DNA from: Bartonella vinsonii subsp. vinsonii
Lineage (GTDB): Bacteria; Pseudomonadota; Alphaproteobacteria; Rhizobiales; Rhizobiaceae
Assembly (NCBI RefSeq): GCF_902825235.1
Contig: NZ_CADEAJ010000007.1
Location: 41,958-105,957 of the forward strand
Length of the DNA: 64,000 bases
Reading direction: 5' to 3'
Shown here: positions 10,544-20,256 of the stretch, in pieces
Position numbering within the stretch: position 1 is the stretch's first letter
Layout: each line of letters opens with the position of its first letter
Notes under the pieces: model-generated
Told to the model about the DNA's origin: nothing
Database searches by the model: none
Seen by the model: the letters and a program-made list of their open reading frames with translations, nothing else
Made by a program: the position numbers and the translations under genes

Positions 10544-10831
10544 TTACTCGACGACTTTTGAGACAAGAAAGAAATTTTCTTCCGTAACAGGTGCGTTTGC
10601 TACGATATCTTCTACTATATCACCATCTGTGACACTATCTTCACGCATTCGTAAAGCCATTGGCATCACTGATGTTAATGGTTCAACACCACTGACATCG
10701 ACTTCACTCAATTGTTCTACAAAACCTAAAATGACATTGAGTTCTTTTGTCATACGTTCTGCTTCATCATCATGGACAGCAATACGCGCTAAATGTGCTA
10801 CTCGCTTGACTGTTTTCTTATCAACAGACAT
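10544..10831 (-). CDS. gatC: Glutamyl-tRNA(Gln) amidotransferase subunit C
   Basis: The 95-aa GatC subunit that bridges GatA and GatB. It starts at the ATG at 10831 ([19 protein letters not shown]); the frame stays open further upstream, but that extension lacks similarity and would run into ruvX territory. Conserved features are the N-terminal helix [12 protein letters not shown] and the C-terminal [10 protein letters not shown] belt that wraps GatA. In operon with gatA and divergent from ruvX. Confidence 0.95.
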   Translation of the reverse strand: MSVDKKTVKRVAHLARIAVHDDEAERMTKELNVILGFVEQLSEVDVSGVEPLTSVMPMALRMREDSVTDGDIVEDIVANAPVTEENFFLVSKVVE

Positions 10832-10969
10832 ACTGTGCCTTTCTGCTTTATTTATTTTATCTCTATATTGGCTATACAAGGCTGCGTTTGTAAGCGCAAG
10901 AATATTGATAACACAAATAAAGAATATCAGTATAAACCTGAAAAGGAAAAGGCTTAAATTATAAACCAT

Positions 10970-11449
10970 ATGGCTATTATTCATATAAATGAAGTTATGA
11001 CACATCTTTTGCCTGGACAAACAATAGCAGGTTTAGATTTGGGCAAAAAAACCATCGGAATTGCAGTTTCTGATATGGGGCTAACTTTTTCAAATCCGCG
11101 TCCTGCATTTCAACGAAAAAAATTTATGGAAGACGCTCGCACACTTATAAAAATTTTTGATCGTGAAAATGTAGGGGTTATTATCATTGGTCTGCCTCTT
11201 AACATGAATGGAAGCAGTGGCCCTCGTGCTCAAGCAACCAGAACTTTTGTAAGTAATATGGGAGCACATACACAAATTCCATTTGTTTTTTGGGACGAAC
11301 GCTTATCAACAATTGCCGCAGAACGCTCTCTTCTCGAAATGGACGTCTCACGTGTTAAAAGAGCAACCCGAATTGATTCGGCTGCTGCCGCTTTCATATT
11401 GCAAGGTGCTCTTAATAGGATTAAAAACCTTCATCATATGGAAGGATAG
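10970..11449 (+). CDS. ruvX: RuvX/YqgF-family RNase H-fold nuclease
   Basis: A 159-aa YqgF/RuvX protein with the RNase H-like start [17 protein letters not shown] (first catalytic Asp), the [10 protein letters not shown] motif, the WDERLST motif with the acidic residue, and a closing [11 protein letters not shown]. The family is linked to pre-16S rRNA 5'-end maturation and was earlier proposed as a Holliday-junction resolvase. It converges on the AidB-like gene and overlaps its 3' end by 16 bp. Confidence 0.93.
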   Translation: MAIIHINEVMTHLLPGQTIAGLDLGKKTIGIAVSDMGLTFSNPRPAFQRKKFMEDARTLIKIFDRENVGVIIIGLPLNMNGSSGPRAQATRTFVSNMGAHTQIPFVFWDERLSTIAAERSLLEMDVSRVKRATRIDSAAAAFILQGALNRIKNLHHMEG

Positions 11450-13062
11450 AGAACATTTAACAAATGTCCTGCATTATATCTTGCAATGAGCATTCCATAA
11501 GATGATCTCCATTGTCCTCCAAGACGGCTTTCCATATAGGCATTTGCCACATGCTCTATATCTGTAGAACGTAATGAGGCAGCAGCTGCTGCATAAGCTA
11601 CTTGTTCGATAAAAAATCTTCCTGCTCCCTCATTTGCCGTTGCCATCTCTACAGCAGATTTAATAATCTCCATTGCCCGTGGACCCGCTGGCCCAATATC
11701 AACAGCAATTTTTTCTAACAATTTCTGAAATAATCCCGGCGCTTTTTTAGCAATGAGAATTGCATCCTTTACCAATTGATTAGCAGAATTATTTCTCACC
11801 ATCCGTGCAGGGGCATTACACAACATTTGTGATAATGGATTGCCTTCTATAAAGCTTTCGATACCAAGTTGTGCAATAATTTCGCCAATAATAGGTATAA
11901 CTAATTGGCTTACGTGATAAGCAATAATAGGAGTCATAATCCGTGCAAAAGCTGCTTCAGAGCGATCATTTGCAGCATTGTCAAATGCACGTGCTAAACG
12001 TAAAACCAAGGCTTGTGCTGCAGCAATATCCAGTGCAATATCTGCAAAAATACGTTCTGTTAGTGGGGGCAAAGGTTGATCTGGCATTTTTTGCCGAAAG
12101 AAATCTATGCCAAATTGAAGTGCAGCTCGCAAAACACCTGCTGATATGACAGATTGATCAAAACGCATCATCGTTTCAATATCTTTAATGACTTTAATAC
12201 CTTCTCCAACATTTCCCAAAAGCCAACCATAACTCCCCTGAAAATCAACAACACCTTCTGGCGTTAAAGATTCTCCAGAACGCTGCATCAAATGACGAAT
12301 TGATATAACACCATTTAATGTACCATTTTCTTGCATACGTGGAACTAAAAAGCAGCTTAAATGGCCATCTAATTCTGCACTAACAAGATATCCATCAACT
12401 ATAGGATTAATAACATTGGTTTTTGAAATATTTAAACGATACAGATCACGCCCAACTTTTTCATCGAAAGAAATTTTCTTAACAGTTGGGAAATTAAAAG
12501 AGTGTTTTTCACGTTGTTCGGCATCATCAAAAGCATAAGTCAGTGAAGCCGCTTTTTTGCTGTTAATAGGCTTGGATGATAAATCATATTGACGTGATAA
12601 AAGTACATTTTGCCATTTTTTGAAGAGCTCAACATCACTAATTAAAACTGCTATAGCTGCACTTGTTATAATAACCTCATTCAAATGCCCTGTTTCTAAA
12701 CTAGCCGATAAAGCCAAGCGAATAGCACGCGCTTGATAGCGTACCCCATTTTCTGAGGAGGTATTTTCCCAAAGTGAAGTAACCAAACCTGCTTGTCTAG
12801 AATATTGTTGAAGAACTTGATAAGAGGAATGTATCTCTAATTTTTCTGTTGGCTGCCCCCACTCATCATTATAGCGCAAGACTGGTCGATAACGATTCGC
12901 TAGAGAAGAAAGCTCCCATGCTTCATGACTTGCTACAAAATCTCCTATTTCTTCAAAACTCGCTAATAAAAACTTAGGCAAAGTAGAAGCAACACGAAAC
13001 ATAAGCGTATCACTGAGAAACACATTTTTTTTGCGGACATTTTGCGCAGACACAGCACTCAT
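11434..13062 (-). CDS. AidB-like acyl-CoA dehydrogenase family protein
   Basis: About 542 aa from the ATG at 13062, which has AGGA 8 nt upstream; the frame extends to 13146. It has the acyl-CoA dehydrogenase/AidB architecture: an N-terminal helical domain, a middle beta domain ([15 protein letters not shown]) and a C-terminal helical domain with [14 protein letters not shown] and [18 protein letters not shown]. Such proteins bind FAD; E. coli AidB belongs to the adaptive response to alkylation damage, and the true substrate is uncertain. The Ada/AlkB genes that would support an alkylation role are not nearby. Confidence 0.82.
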   Translation of the reverse strand: MSAVSAQNVRKKNVFLSDTLMFRVASTLPKFLLASFEEIGDFVASHEAWELSSLANRYRPVLRYNDEWGQPTEKLEIHSSYQVLQQYSRQAGLVTSLWENTSSENGVRYQARAIRLALSASLETGHLNEVIITSAAIAVLISDVELFKKWQNVLLSRQYDLSSKPINSKKAASLTYAFDDAEQREKHSFNFPTVKKISFDEKVGRDLYRLNISKTNVINPIVDGYLVSAELDGHLSCFLVPRMQENGTLNGVISIRHLMQRSGESLTPEGVVDFQGSYGWLLGNVGEGIKVIKDIETMMRFDQSVISAGVLRAALQFGIDFFRQKMPDQPLPPLTERIFADIALDIAAAQALVLRLARAFDNAANDRSEAAFARIMTPIIAYHVSQLVIPIIGEIIAQLGIESFIEGNPLSQMLCNAPARMVRNNSANQLVKDAILIAKKAPGLFQKLLEKIAVDIGPAGPRAMEIIKSAVEMATANEGAGRFFIEQVAYAAAAASLRSTDIEHVANAYMESRLGGQWRSSYGMLIARYNAGHLLNVLYPSI

Positions 13063-13190
13063 AGGCATATTCCTATTATTCAAATCATTCACATCATAGA
13101 CTATTTGTCGTTTTGCAGTTAAAAAACATTTACTATATTCAAACAAAAATGCTTGTTTAATCTGTTTAGAGAGAGATAGAAAAGAATGCT

Positions 13191-14156
13191 ATGACTCAAA
13201 ATACTTTTTTCCCCCTTTTCCCCCACCAACATCTTTTAGGCATTAAAGGTTTGCCTGCGCAAGACCTTAACACATTGCTTGATCGTGCAAATGCAAATGT
13301 TTACCTCTCTAAAAAAATTGATAAAACAAAATCTATATTATATGGGCGCACTCAAATTAATCTTTTCTTTGAAGCTTCCACGCGTACGCAATCCTCTTTC
13401 GAATTAGCAGGCAAACGGCTAGGAGCAAACGTAATGAGTATGGCTATTGGCAACTCATCTGTAAAAAAAGGAGAAACATTGATTGACACAGCCACAACCC
13501 TCAATGCGATGAAACCAGATATACTCGTCGTTCGCCATAGTTGTGCTGGAGCAGCTGCTTTGTTAGCACAAAAAGTGGATTGTTGTGTCATTAATGCGGG
13601 TGATGGAGCCCATGAACACCCTACACAGGCTTTATTAGATGCTCTCACGATTAAAAGAACAAAAGGCCACATTGAAGGATTAACTGTTGCAATTTGCGGA
13701 GATATTTTGCATTCACGTGTTGCGCGTTCTAATATTCTCAGTCTCAATGCTTTAGGAGCTCAGGTTCGTGTCGTCGCACCTTCAACACTCTTGCCTATAG
13801 GAATTGCCGATATGAGTGTTGAGGTTTTTAACACGATGAAAGAAGGTCTTAAAGGTGCTGATGTCATCATGATGCTACGCTTACAACATGAACGTATGAC
13901 CGGTTCTTTTATTCCCTCTATTCGTGAATATTTCCATTATTTCGGCTTACATAAAGAAAATCTGGCTTATGCTAAAAATGATTGTATCATTCTGCATCCT
14001 GGCCCAATAAACCGTGGTATAGAAATTGCATCTGACATAGCAGATGGTCCACAAAGTATGATTCATACACAAGTAGAAATGGGAATCGCTGTGCGTATGG
14101 CTGTCATGGAGGCTTTATTGGATTCACGCCTTAAAGCAAGTGGAGAAAAAAAATGA
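13191..14156 (+). CDS. pyrB: Aspartate carbamoyltransferase catalytic chain
   Basis: A 321-aa PyrB that condenses carbamoyl phosphate with aspartate in pyrimidine synthesis. The carbamoyl-phosphate loop STRTQSS is at about residues 63-69, the HPTQAL motif near 144, and HPGPINRG (aspartate-binding region) near 275. No PyrI regulatory subunit is seen. It overlaps the following pyrC-like gene by 4 bp (ATGA), the arrangement of PyrB-PyrC' complexes in which a dihydroorotase-like partner is needed for assembly. Confidence 0.96.
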   Translation: MTQNTFFPLFPHQHLLGIKGLPAQDLNTLLDRANANVYLSKKIDKTKSILYGRTQINLFFEASTRTQSSFELAGKRLGANVMSMAIGNSSVKKGETLIDTATTLNAMKPDILVVRHSCAGAAALLAQKVDCCVINAGDGAHEHPTQALLDALTIKRTKGHIEGLTVAICGDILHSRVARSNILSLNALGAQVRVVAPSTLLPIGIADMSVEVFNTMKEGLKGADVIMMLRLQHERMTGSFIPSIREYFHYFGLHKENLAYAKNDCIILHPGPINRGIEIASDIADGPQSMIHTQVEMGIAVRMAVMEALLDSRLKASGEKK

Positions 14157-15457
14157 CCAAGCCAATTGTTTTTCAAAATGCTCGCATTATTGATCCATCA
14201 CGTACAATCGATGAAATTGGCACTGTCATTGTTGAAAATGGGCTGATTACAGCCGCTGGAAAAGAAGCCCTTAATCAAGGAGTTCCCGAGGGAGCAGAGG
14301 TTATTAATGCACAAAACAAAACAATTTTACCCGGACTTGTTGATGCTCGTGTTTTTGTCGGAGAACCAGGAAATGAAAGCCGTGAAACAATTGCGTCAGC
14401 AAGCCAATCAGCAGCAGCAGGTGGTATTACGTCTTTCCTTATGATGCCAGATACACATCCCGTTATCGACAATGTAGCGCTGGTTAAATTCATTAGGCAT
14501 ACAGCACAAGAAATGTCATCGATTAATATTTATCCCGTTGCTGCAATCACTCAAGGTTTTCAGGGACAAGAAATCACCGAATTTGGCCTGCTAAAAGATG
14601 CAGGGGCAGTTGCCTTTTCTGAAGGGAAAAAAACACTTCAAAATTCATCTGTTATGCGGCGTGCAATGACCTATGCACGTGACTTCAATGTCCCATTGAT
14701 GCACGAAACACAAGATAGGGACCTCTCAGAACAAGGCGTGATCAATGAAGGACTTCTAGCAAGTTGGCTCGGTCTTTCTGGAATACCCCGTGAAGCAGAA
14801 GTCATTCCACTTGAAAGAGATTTGCGTTTGGCCGCATTAACACAAACCCGCTATCATGCCGCACAAATATCGACAGCACTCTCTGTTGAAGCACTTCGCT
14901 TAGGAAAACAACGAAGTGAGAAGATTTCAGCCGGTGTATCCATTCATCACTTGTCTCTTAACGAAAATGACATTGGTGAATATCATACCTCTTTTCGTTT
15001 TATGCCTCCATTGCGTACAGAAGAAGATCGTAGAGCAATGATTGAAGCAATAAAAGATGGAACAGTAGATATTATTGTCTCTTCTCATGATCCTCAGAGT
15101 CTTGATACAAAACATTTACCATTTAATGAAGCATCTGCTGGCGCCATTGGTATGGAAACCTTATTGAGTGCCGCTTTACGCCTTTATCATGATGAAAGCA
15201 TCTCCCTTCTACGTCTTACTGAACTTTTATCAACGGCACCCGCAAAACTCTTTGGACTCAGTGCAGGAACACTCAAAAAAGGTGCTTATGCAGACCTTAT
15301 TTTGCTTGATCTTCATGAACCATGGGTCGTTTCTACAGAGAAGTTATATTCATGTTCAAAAAATACACCTTTTGAAAATACACCATTCCAAGGACGTGTT
15401 CTTGAAACCTTTGTCAAAGGGCGATCAATTTTTAAAGTCGATCAACAAACGAAATGA
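14153..15457 (+). CDS. pyrC: Dihydroorotase-like protein, probably catalytically inactive (PyrC'/PyrX type)
   Basis: A 434-aa amidohydrolase-fold protein of the dihydroorotase class I family. The first metal-binding motif, normally DxHxH, reads D64-A-R66-V-F68, so both zinc-binding histidines are replaced. The MPDTHP motif and a late SSHDPQ segment remain. In Pseudomonas-type systems a PyrC' of this kind is an inactive structural partner required for PyrB assembly, while another PyrC supplies activity. Overlap with pyrB fits that role. Many databases label such genes simply pyrC or dihydroorotase; activity should not be assumed. Confidence 0.88.
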   Translation: MTKPIVFQNARIIDPSRTIDEIGTVIVENGLITAAGKEALNQGVPEGAEVINAQNKTILPGLVDARVFVGEPGNESRETIASASQSAAAGGITSFLMMPDTHPVIDNVALVKFIRHTAQEMSSINIYPVAAITQGFQGQEITEFGLLKDAGAVAFSEGKKTLQNSSVMRRAMTYARDFNVPLMHETQDRDLSEQGVINEGLLASWLGLSGIPREAEVIPLERDLRLAALTQTRYHAAQISTALSVEALRLGKQRSEKISAGVSIHHLSLNENDIGEYHTSFRFMPPLRTEEDRRAMIEAIKDGTVDIIVSSHDPQSLDTKHLPFNEASAGAIGMETLLSAALRLYHDESISLLRLTELLSTAPAKLFGLSAGTLKKGAYADLILLDLHEPWVVSTEKLYSCSKNTPFENTPFQGRVLETFVKGRSIFKVDQQTK

Positions 15458-16101
15458 GATTTTTCATGAATGAAGGTGAAATATTTTTTCAATTTGGTAC
15501 ATGGTTTGTTTTTCTGTTGTCTTATCTCATTGGTTCTATCCCATTTGGTCTACTTTTTACGCGTTTGGCTAAACTTGGCGATGTAAGAACTATTGGTTCT
15601 GGAAATATTGGAGCTACAAATGTTTTACGCACAGGGAATAAAAAAGTTGCTGCCCTCACACTTGCTTGCGATATATTGAAGGGAACTGTTGTTGTTCTTG
15701 TAATAAAATTTTTAAGTAATCCAATAGAAAAGAGTATTGTTGTTTCACTGGTTGGTTTTTTTGCCTTCTTGGGACATCTTTTTCCCATATGGCTTAAGTT
15801 TAAAGGCGGCAAAGGTGTTGCTACCTATCTTGGTATATGCTTAGGACTCTACTGGCCAGCAGCTATTGTTTTCATTGTTGTATGGATGGTGATTTTTCTA
15901 CTCACACGCTACTCTTCATTATCCGCACTCGTTGCTGTAGTTATCACTCCAATCTTTTTCTATTTTTCCTATCCTTATTTCTATGCGCATTGTATGCTGT
16001 TATCTATGAGTATATTGGTGATTATAAAACATCACGCCAATATCGGTAGATTATTAATTGGGAAAGAAAGCAAGATTGGTACGCAAAACGGGGACAAATA
16101 A
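15454..16101 (+). CDS. plsY: Acyl-phosphate:glycerol-3-phosphate acyltransferase
   Basis: Integral membrane acyltransferase of ~215 aa that begins phospholipid synthesis by moving an acyl group from acyl-phosphate to glycerol-3-phosphate. Three PlsY signatures are visible: [10 protein letters not shown] near the start, [16 protein letters not shown], and [17 protein letters not shown]. Several hydrophobic segments match the 7-TM fold. The start overlaps the pyrC-like gene by 4 bp; an internal ATG at 15466 is an alternative. The end overlaps dprA by 44 bp if the latter uses its first ATG. Confidence 0.94.
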   Translation: MRFFMNEGEIFFQFGTWFVFLLSYLIGSIPFGLLFTRLAKLGDVRTIGSGNIGATNVLRTGNKKVAALTLACDILKGTVVVLVIKFLSNPIEKSIVVSLVGFFAFLGHLFPIWLKFKGGKGVATYLGICLGLYWPAAIVFIVVWMVIFLLTRYSSLSALVAVVITPIFFYFSYPYFYAHCMLLSMSILVIIKHHANIGRLLIGKESKIGTQNGDK

Positions 16102-17290
16102 AGGAATCTTGCTCACGGATCGTCAACGTCTAAATTGGCTACGGTTGTTGCGGAGTGAAAATATTGGAGCCGTGAGTTTTCGCAATCTCATTGATCATTA
16201 TAAAACAGCAGAAAATGCTTTAGCTGCACTTCCTGAACTGAGTAGAAAAGGTGGGTTGTCTACATCTCTTCGGATAACAACGATAGAAGATGCAGAAAAA
16301 GAAATGCAAGAAGCCGAAAGATTAGGTATTCGCTTTATCGGTATAGGAGAACCAGATTATCCAGCCTTTCTTAAGGTGATAGAAGCATCACCACCGCTTA
16401 TTGCCATAAAAGGCAATGTTTCAGTTTTTCAGACACCTTCTGTTGGAATTGTGGGATCTCGAAATGCCTCAGCGGCCGGTAAAAAGCTTGCTTCTCAATT
16501 TGCTCATTTTCTTGGTGATGCTGGCTTTACAACAATTTCTGGACTCGCTCGTGGAATTGATAGCATCGTGCATCAAGCAAGCCTGTTAACAGGCACAGTC
16601 GCAGTAATGGCTGGTGGAATTGATCACATCTATCCTCCTGAAAACAAAAAATTGTACGAGGATATTATTGCTAACGGTGGAGCTATTATCAGTGAAATGC
16701 CTATTGCTTGGAAACCACGGGCTATCGATTTTCCAAGAAGAAACCGTATTATTGCAGCTCTATCACTTGGACTTTTGGTTGTAGAAGCTGCCACACGATC
16801 AGGCTCCTTAATTACCGCACGTCAAGCAGCTGAAATGGGACGATTGATCTTTGCCATCCCCGGCTCTCCACTTGATCCAAGATCTATTGGTACAAACAAT
16901 CTTATCAAAGATGGCGCGTTGCTCACCACACATCCTTCTGACATCATAGAAGCACTTACACCATTAACCCCAACTCCCACACATTCTCAACTCAATTTTT
17001 TTGAGGAATCAGCTTCTCTACAATTCGAAAAGGAATGTTTTAACACACCTGATGAAAAATCCTGTAGCCCTTCTCCTCTTGGAGATGATGAAGAACGCAC
17101 AGCTGTTCTTTCTGCCCTTTCAACAACTCCAATCGATTTAGACACACTCAGCACCCATTCAGGTGTTTCACTCCCAAATCTTTACCTCTTGCTGGTGGAG
17201 CTCGAGCTTGCTGGAAAGCTTATTCGACACTCTGGTGGTTATGTGTCATTGTCGCGTTCGGATCTTCTCCAAGAGCCTCAGCACTATTAA
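16058..17290 (+). CDS. dprA: DNA-processing protein DprA (Smf)
   Basis: A 410-aa DprA. A SAM-like N-terminal helical region (residues ~20-100) precedes the Rossmann-like core with [43 protein letters not shown] and [12 protein letters not shown], and a C-terminal winged-helix-like segment (~340-400). It loads RecA on incoming single-stranded DNA in transformation and recombination. The ATG at 16058 lies inside plsY; a TTG near 16109 is a shorter alternative. Confidence 0.93.
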   Translation: MGKKARLVRKTGTNKGILLTDRQRLNWLRLLRSENIGAVSFRNLIDHYKTAENALAALPELSRKGGLSTSLRITTIEDAEKEMQEAERLGIRFIGIGEPDYPAFLKVIEASPPLIAIKGNVSVFQTPSVGIVGSRNASAAGKKLASQFAHFLGDAGFTTISGLARGIDSIVHQASLLTGTVAVMAGGIDHIYPPENKKLYEDIIANGGAIISEMPIAWKPRAIDFPRRNRIIAALSLGLLVVEAATRSGSLITARQAAEMGRLIFAIPGSPLDPRSIGTNNLIKDGALLTTHPSDIIEALTPLTPTPTHSQLNFFEESASLQFEKECFNTPDEKSCSPSPLGDDEERTAVLSALSTTPIDLDTLSTHSGVSLPNLYLLLVELELAGKLIRHSGGYVSLSRSDLLQEPQHY

Positions 17291-17426
17291 TAATGCTTTG
17301 TCCTTCTTTGGCAACCATATCCAAAAGCAACGCTAAAAGCGGGCTATGTGCTTGACGCGCCATCTGATTCATTTGCTTTGACATATCTGTAATATATTGG
17401 ATAACTTTTAAATGATTTATAAACAT
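17220..17426 (-). CDS. Small conserved protein, function unknown
   Basis: A 68-aa frame antisense to the last 71 bp of dprA and then free-standing. It has AGAGG just before its ATG and a core (MSKQMNQMARQAHSPLLALLLDMVAKEG) that resembles a short protein I associate with Hyphomicrobiales genomes. It has an amphipathic helical look with no membrane segment. Moderately supported; the overlap with dprA argues for caution. Confidence 0.5.
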   Translation of the reverse strand: MFINHLKVIQYITDMSKQMNQMARQAHSPLLALLLDMVAKEGQSIINSAEALGEDPNATMTHNHQSVE

Positions 17427-17691
17427 AATCCTCTATCCTTGAGTATTTCCCCTCCTACTTCTCAATAGACGTTATCTTAGTATTTCGCCGTATGTTGTTG
17501 TATTAACAGTGGAAAATAAATCGTGTAATTCTATATAGGGTGTATTTTAATAATAACAATTACAAGTTGTACAATATTAATGTTTTTTATATGGCTAATG
17601 TTTTTTTATGTGCTCTTCATAAATTGCCATTAGCTATTCCTATGAAAGGAGTTTATAAGAAAGATTTTTATTTCAACATTCGGGTAAAATT

Positions 17692-20253
17692 ATGAATATC
17701 GTTATCGTTGAATCTCCAGCAAAAGCAAAAACAATTAATAAGTATCTTGGATCTCAATATAAAGTCGTCGCATCATTTGGACATGTTCGTGATTTACCTG
17801 CAAAAGATGGCTCCGTTCTACCCGATCAAGACTTTTCTATGAAATGGAGTGTAGATTCTGCTGCCACTAAGCGCTTAAATGAAATAGCAAAAGCAGTTAA
17901 AGAGGCCGATAGTCTCATTTTAGCAACGGACCCTGATCGTGAAGGAGAAGCCATTTCATGGCATATTCTGGATATTCTTCGTCAAAAAAAAGTTTTAAAA
18001 AATAAATCCATTAAAAGAGTTGTCTTCAATGCCATCACCAAAAAGTCTGTGCTTGATGCTATGAACAATCCACGTGATATTGATACATCACTTGTAGATG
18101 CCTATCTTGCACGTCGCGCTCTTGATTATCTCGTTGGTTTTACACTCTCACCTGTTTTATGGCGCAAACTTCCTGGTGCGCGTTCAGCAGGACGCGTTCA
18201 ATCGGTTGCTTTGCGTATTATTTGTGATCGTGAATCCGAAATAGAACATTTTATCAAAGAAGATTATTGGTCCATTGCAACACAGTTAAAAACCATCCGA
18301 AATGATAGTTTTCAAGCAAGGTTAACAATGTTTAATCAAAGAAAAATAGGCAAGCTTGATATTCAATCTCAAGAACAAGCAGACCAAATTCGCTTTATGT
18401 TGGAGAAAGCCCAATATCATACACTCAGTGTTGAAGCAAAACCAACAAAGAGAAATCCTTCCCCTCCATTTACAACATCCACTTTACAGCAAGCGGCTTC
18501 TTCAAAACTAGGTTTTTCAGCCTCTCGCACTATGCAAGTTGCTCAAAAACTTTATGAAGGTGTTGAAATGAATGGTGAAATGGCAGGGCTTATTACTTAT
18601 ATGCGTACCGACGGTGTACAAATAGCACCAGAAGCTATTGAATCAGCACGAAAAGTGATTCATGAATCCTTTGGCAGGGACTATATCCCTGAAAAACCGC
18701 GTTTTTATTCAACAAAAGCAAAAAACGCACAAGAAGCGCATGAAGCTATCCGCCCAACAGATTTTCAACGCACTCCAGATCAAGTACGAAATTTTCTCGA
18801 TAGCGATCAAGCAAAACTCTATGAACTGATATGGAAACGCGCTATTGCTAGCCAAATGCGTTCTGCTGAAATTGAACGCACAACTGTTGAAATTGAAGCA
18901 CAGAAAGGAGAAAACAGCGCAAATTTACGTGCAATAGGCTCTGTTATTCGTTTTGATGGCTTTATTTCTGTCTACACTGATCAACGAGAAGAAGAAAACA
19001 GTGAAGAAAATGAAACAACACGTTTGCCACAAATTAACGCAGGCGAATCGCTTACAAAAGAAAAAGTTGAAGCTATACAACATAGTACAGAACCACCTCC
19101 CCGCTATTCTGAAGCTTCCCTCATTAAAAAGCTTGAAGAGCTAGGAATTGGTCGACCTTCAACCTATGCATCTACATTGTCCACACTTTGTGATCGTGGA
19201 TATATTGTCATGGATAAACGAAAGCTTATTCCTGATGCGAAAGGACGTATTGTTACAGCCTTTCTTGAAAATTTCTTTAATCGCTATGTAGAGTATGGTT
19301 TTACAGCAGATCTTGAAGAAAAACTGGATCTTATATCGGATGGAAAACTTTCTTGGAAAGATGTAATGCGTGATTTTTGGGATGAATTTAACGCATCTAT
19401 TACCAATATACAAGAACTCCGTATAACCAATGTTCTTGATGTTTTAAACGTAACATTAGCACCTCTCGCCTTCCCTCTCCGTGAAGATGGAAGCGATGTC
19501 CGCTCTTGTCCGCTTTGTACAAATGGTCAGTTATCCTTAAAGTTAGGGCGTTATGGTGCATTTGTTGGCTGCTCTAATTATCCCGAATGCAAATATACCC
19601 GCCAACTTGGAACAGAGACAGGAGAAGAGAATGATGCCATGCGTAATGATGAACCACTTATGCTTGGTATCGACCCTGAAACAGGAAAAAATATCTCTCT
19701 TCTTAATGGTCGTTTTGGCCCTTATATTCAACTCGGTGAAAGCAAAGAAGCTAAGCGTGTAGGACTACCAAAAGAATGGCAAGCAGAAACTATAACCCTT
19801 GATAAAGCCTTGGCCTTAATATCCTTGCCCCGTGAAATTGGCATTCATCCTGAAACAGGCAAAATGATTACAGCCACCATTGGACGTTATGGTCCCTATC
19901 TGTCACATGACGGCAAGTCTGCTCCTCTTCTTCATACCGATGAAGTTTTTGATATTGGTATTAATCGCGCTGTTACAGTGCTTGCTGAAAAACAAGGGAA
20001 TAAAACAACGCACAGTAGAACAGCACCAACAGCACTCGCAACATTAGGAAATCACCCAGATGGGGGAACAGTCACTGTGCGCAATGGACGTTACGGTCCA
20101 TATGTTAATTGGGGTAAAATTAATGCAACATTGCCAAAAGATAAAGATCCAATTAGTGTAACACTTTCAGAAGCATTAGAACTTATATCCGCTAAAGCAT
20201 CCGGCAAAAAAACAACTTCAAAAAGAGCTTCTTCTTCAAAAAAAGAGACATAA
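17692..20253 (+). CDS. topA: DNA topoisomerase I
   Basis: An 853-aa type IA topoisomerase that relaxes negative supercoils. The N-terminal Toprim domain starts NIVIVESPAKAKTI and carries ATDPDREGEAISWH. The catalytic tyrosine is Tyr303 in TYMRTDG. One four-cysteine zinc-binding motif is visible near residue 605 (CPLC...CSNYPEC), followed by several C-terminal topo-C repeats ending in GRYGPY, typical of alphaproteobacterial TopA, and a Lys/Ser-rich tail. rnr follows after 3 bp. Confidence 0.97.
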   Translation: MNIVIVESPAKAKTINKYLGSQYKVVASFGHVRDLPAKDGSVLPDQDFSMKWSVDSAATKRLNEIAKAVKEADSLILATDPDREGEAISWHILDILRQKKVLKNKSIKRVVFNAITKKSVLDAMNNPRDIDTSLVDAYLARRALDYLVGFTLSPVLWRKLPGARSAGRVQSVALRIICDRESEIEHFIKEDYWSIATQLKTIRNDSFQARLTMFNQRKIGKLDIQSQEQADQIRFMLEKAQYHTLSVEAKPTKRNPSPPFTTSTLQQAASSKLGFSASRTMQVAQKLYEGVEMNGEMAGLITYMRTDGVQIAPEAIESARKVIHESFGRDYIPEKPRFYSTKAKNAQEAHEAIRPTDFQRTPDQVRNFLDSDQAKLYELIWKRAIASQMRSAEIERTTVEIEAQKGENSANLRAIGSVIRFDGFISVYTDQREEENSEENETTRLPQINAGESLTKEKVEAIQHSTEPPPRYSEASLIKKLEELGIGRPSTYASTLSTLCDRGYIVMDKRKLIPDAKGRIVTAFLENFFNRYVEYGFTADLEEKLDLISDGKLSWKDVMRDFWDEFNASITNIQELRITNVLDVLNVTLAPLAFPLREDGSDVRSCPLCTNGQLSLKLGRYGAFVGCSNYPECKYTRQLGTETGEENDAMRNDEPLMLGIDPETGKNISLLNGRFGPYIQLGESKEAKRVGLPKEWQAETITLDKALALISLPREIGIHPETGKMITATIGRYGPYLSHDGKSAPLLHTDEVFDIGINRAVTVLAEKQGNKTTHSRTAPTALATLGNHPDGGTVTVRNGRYGPYVNWGKINATLPKDKDPISVTLSEALELISAKASGKKTTSKRASSSKKET

Positions 20254-20256
20254 ATC

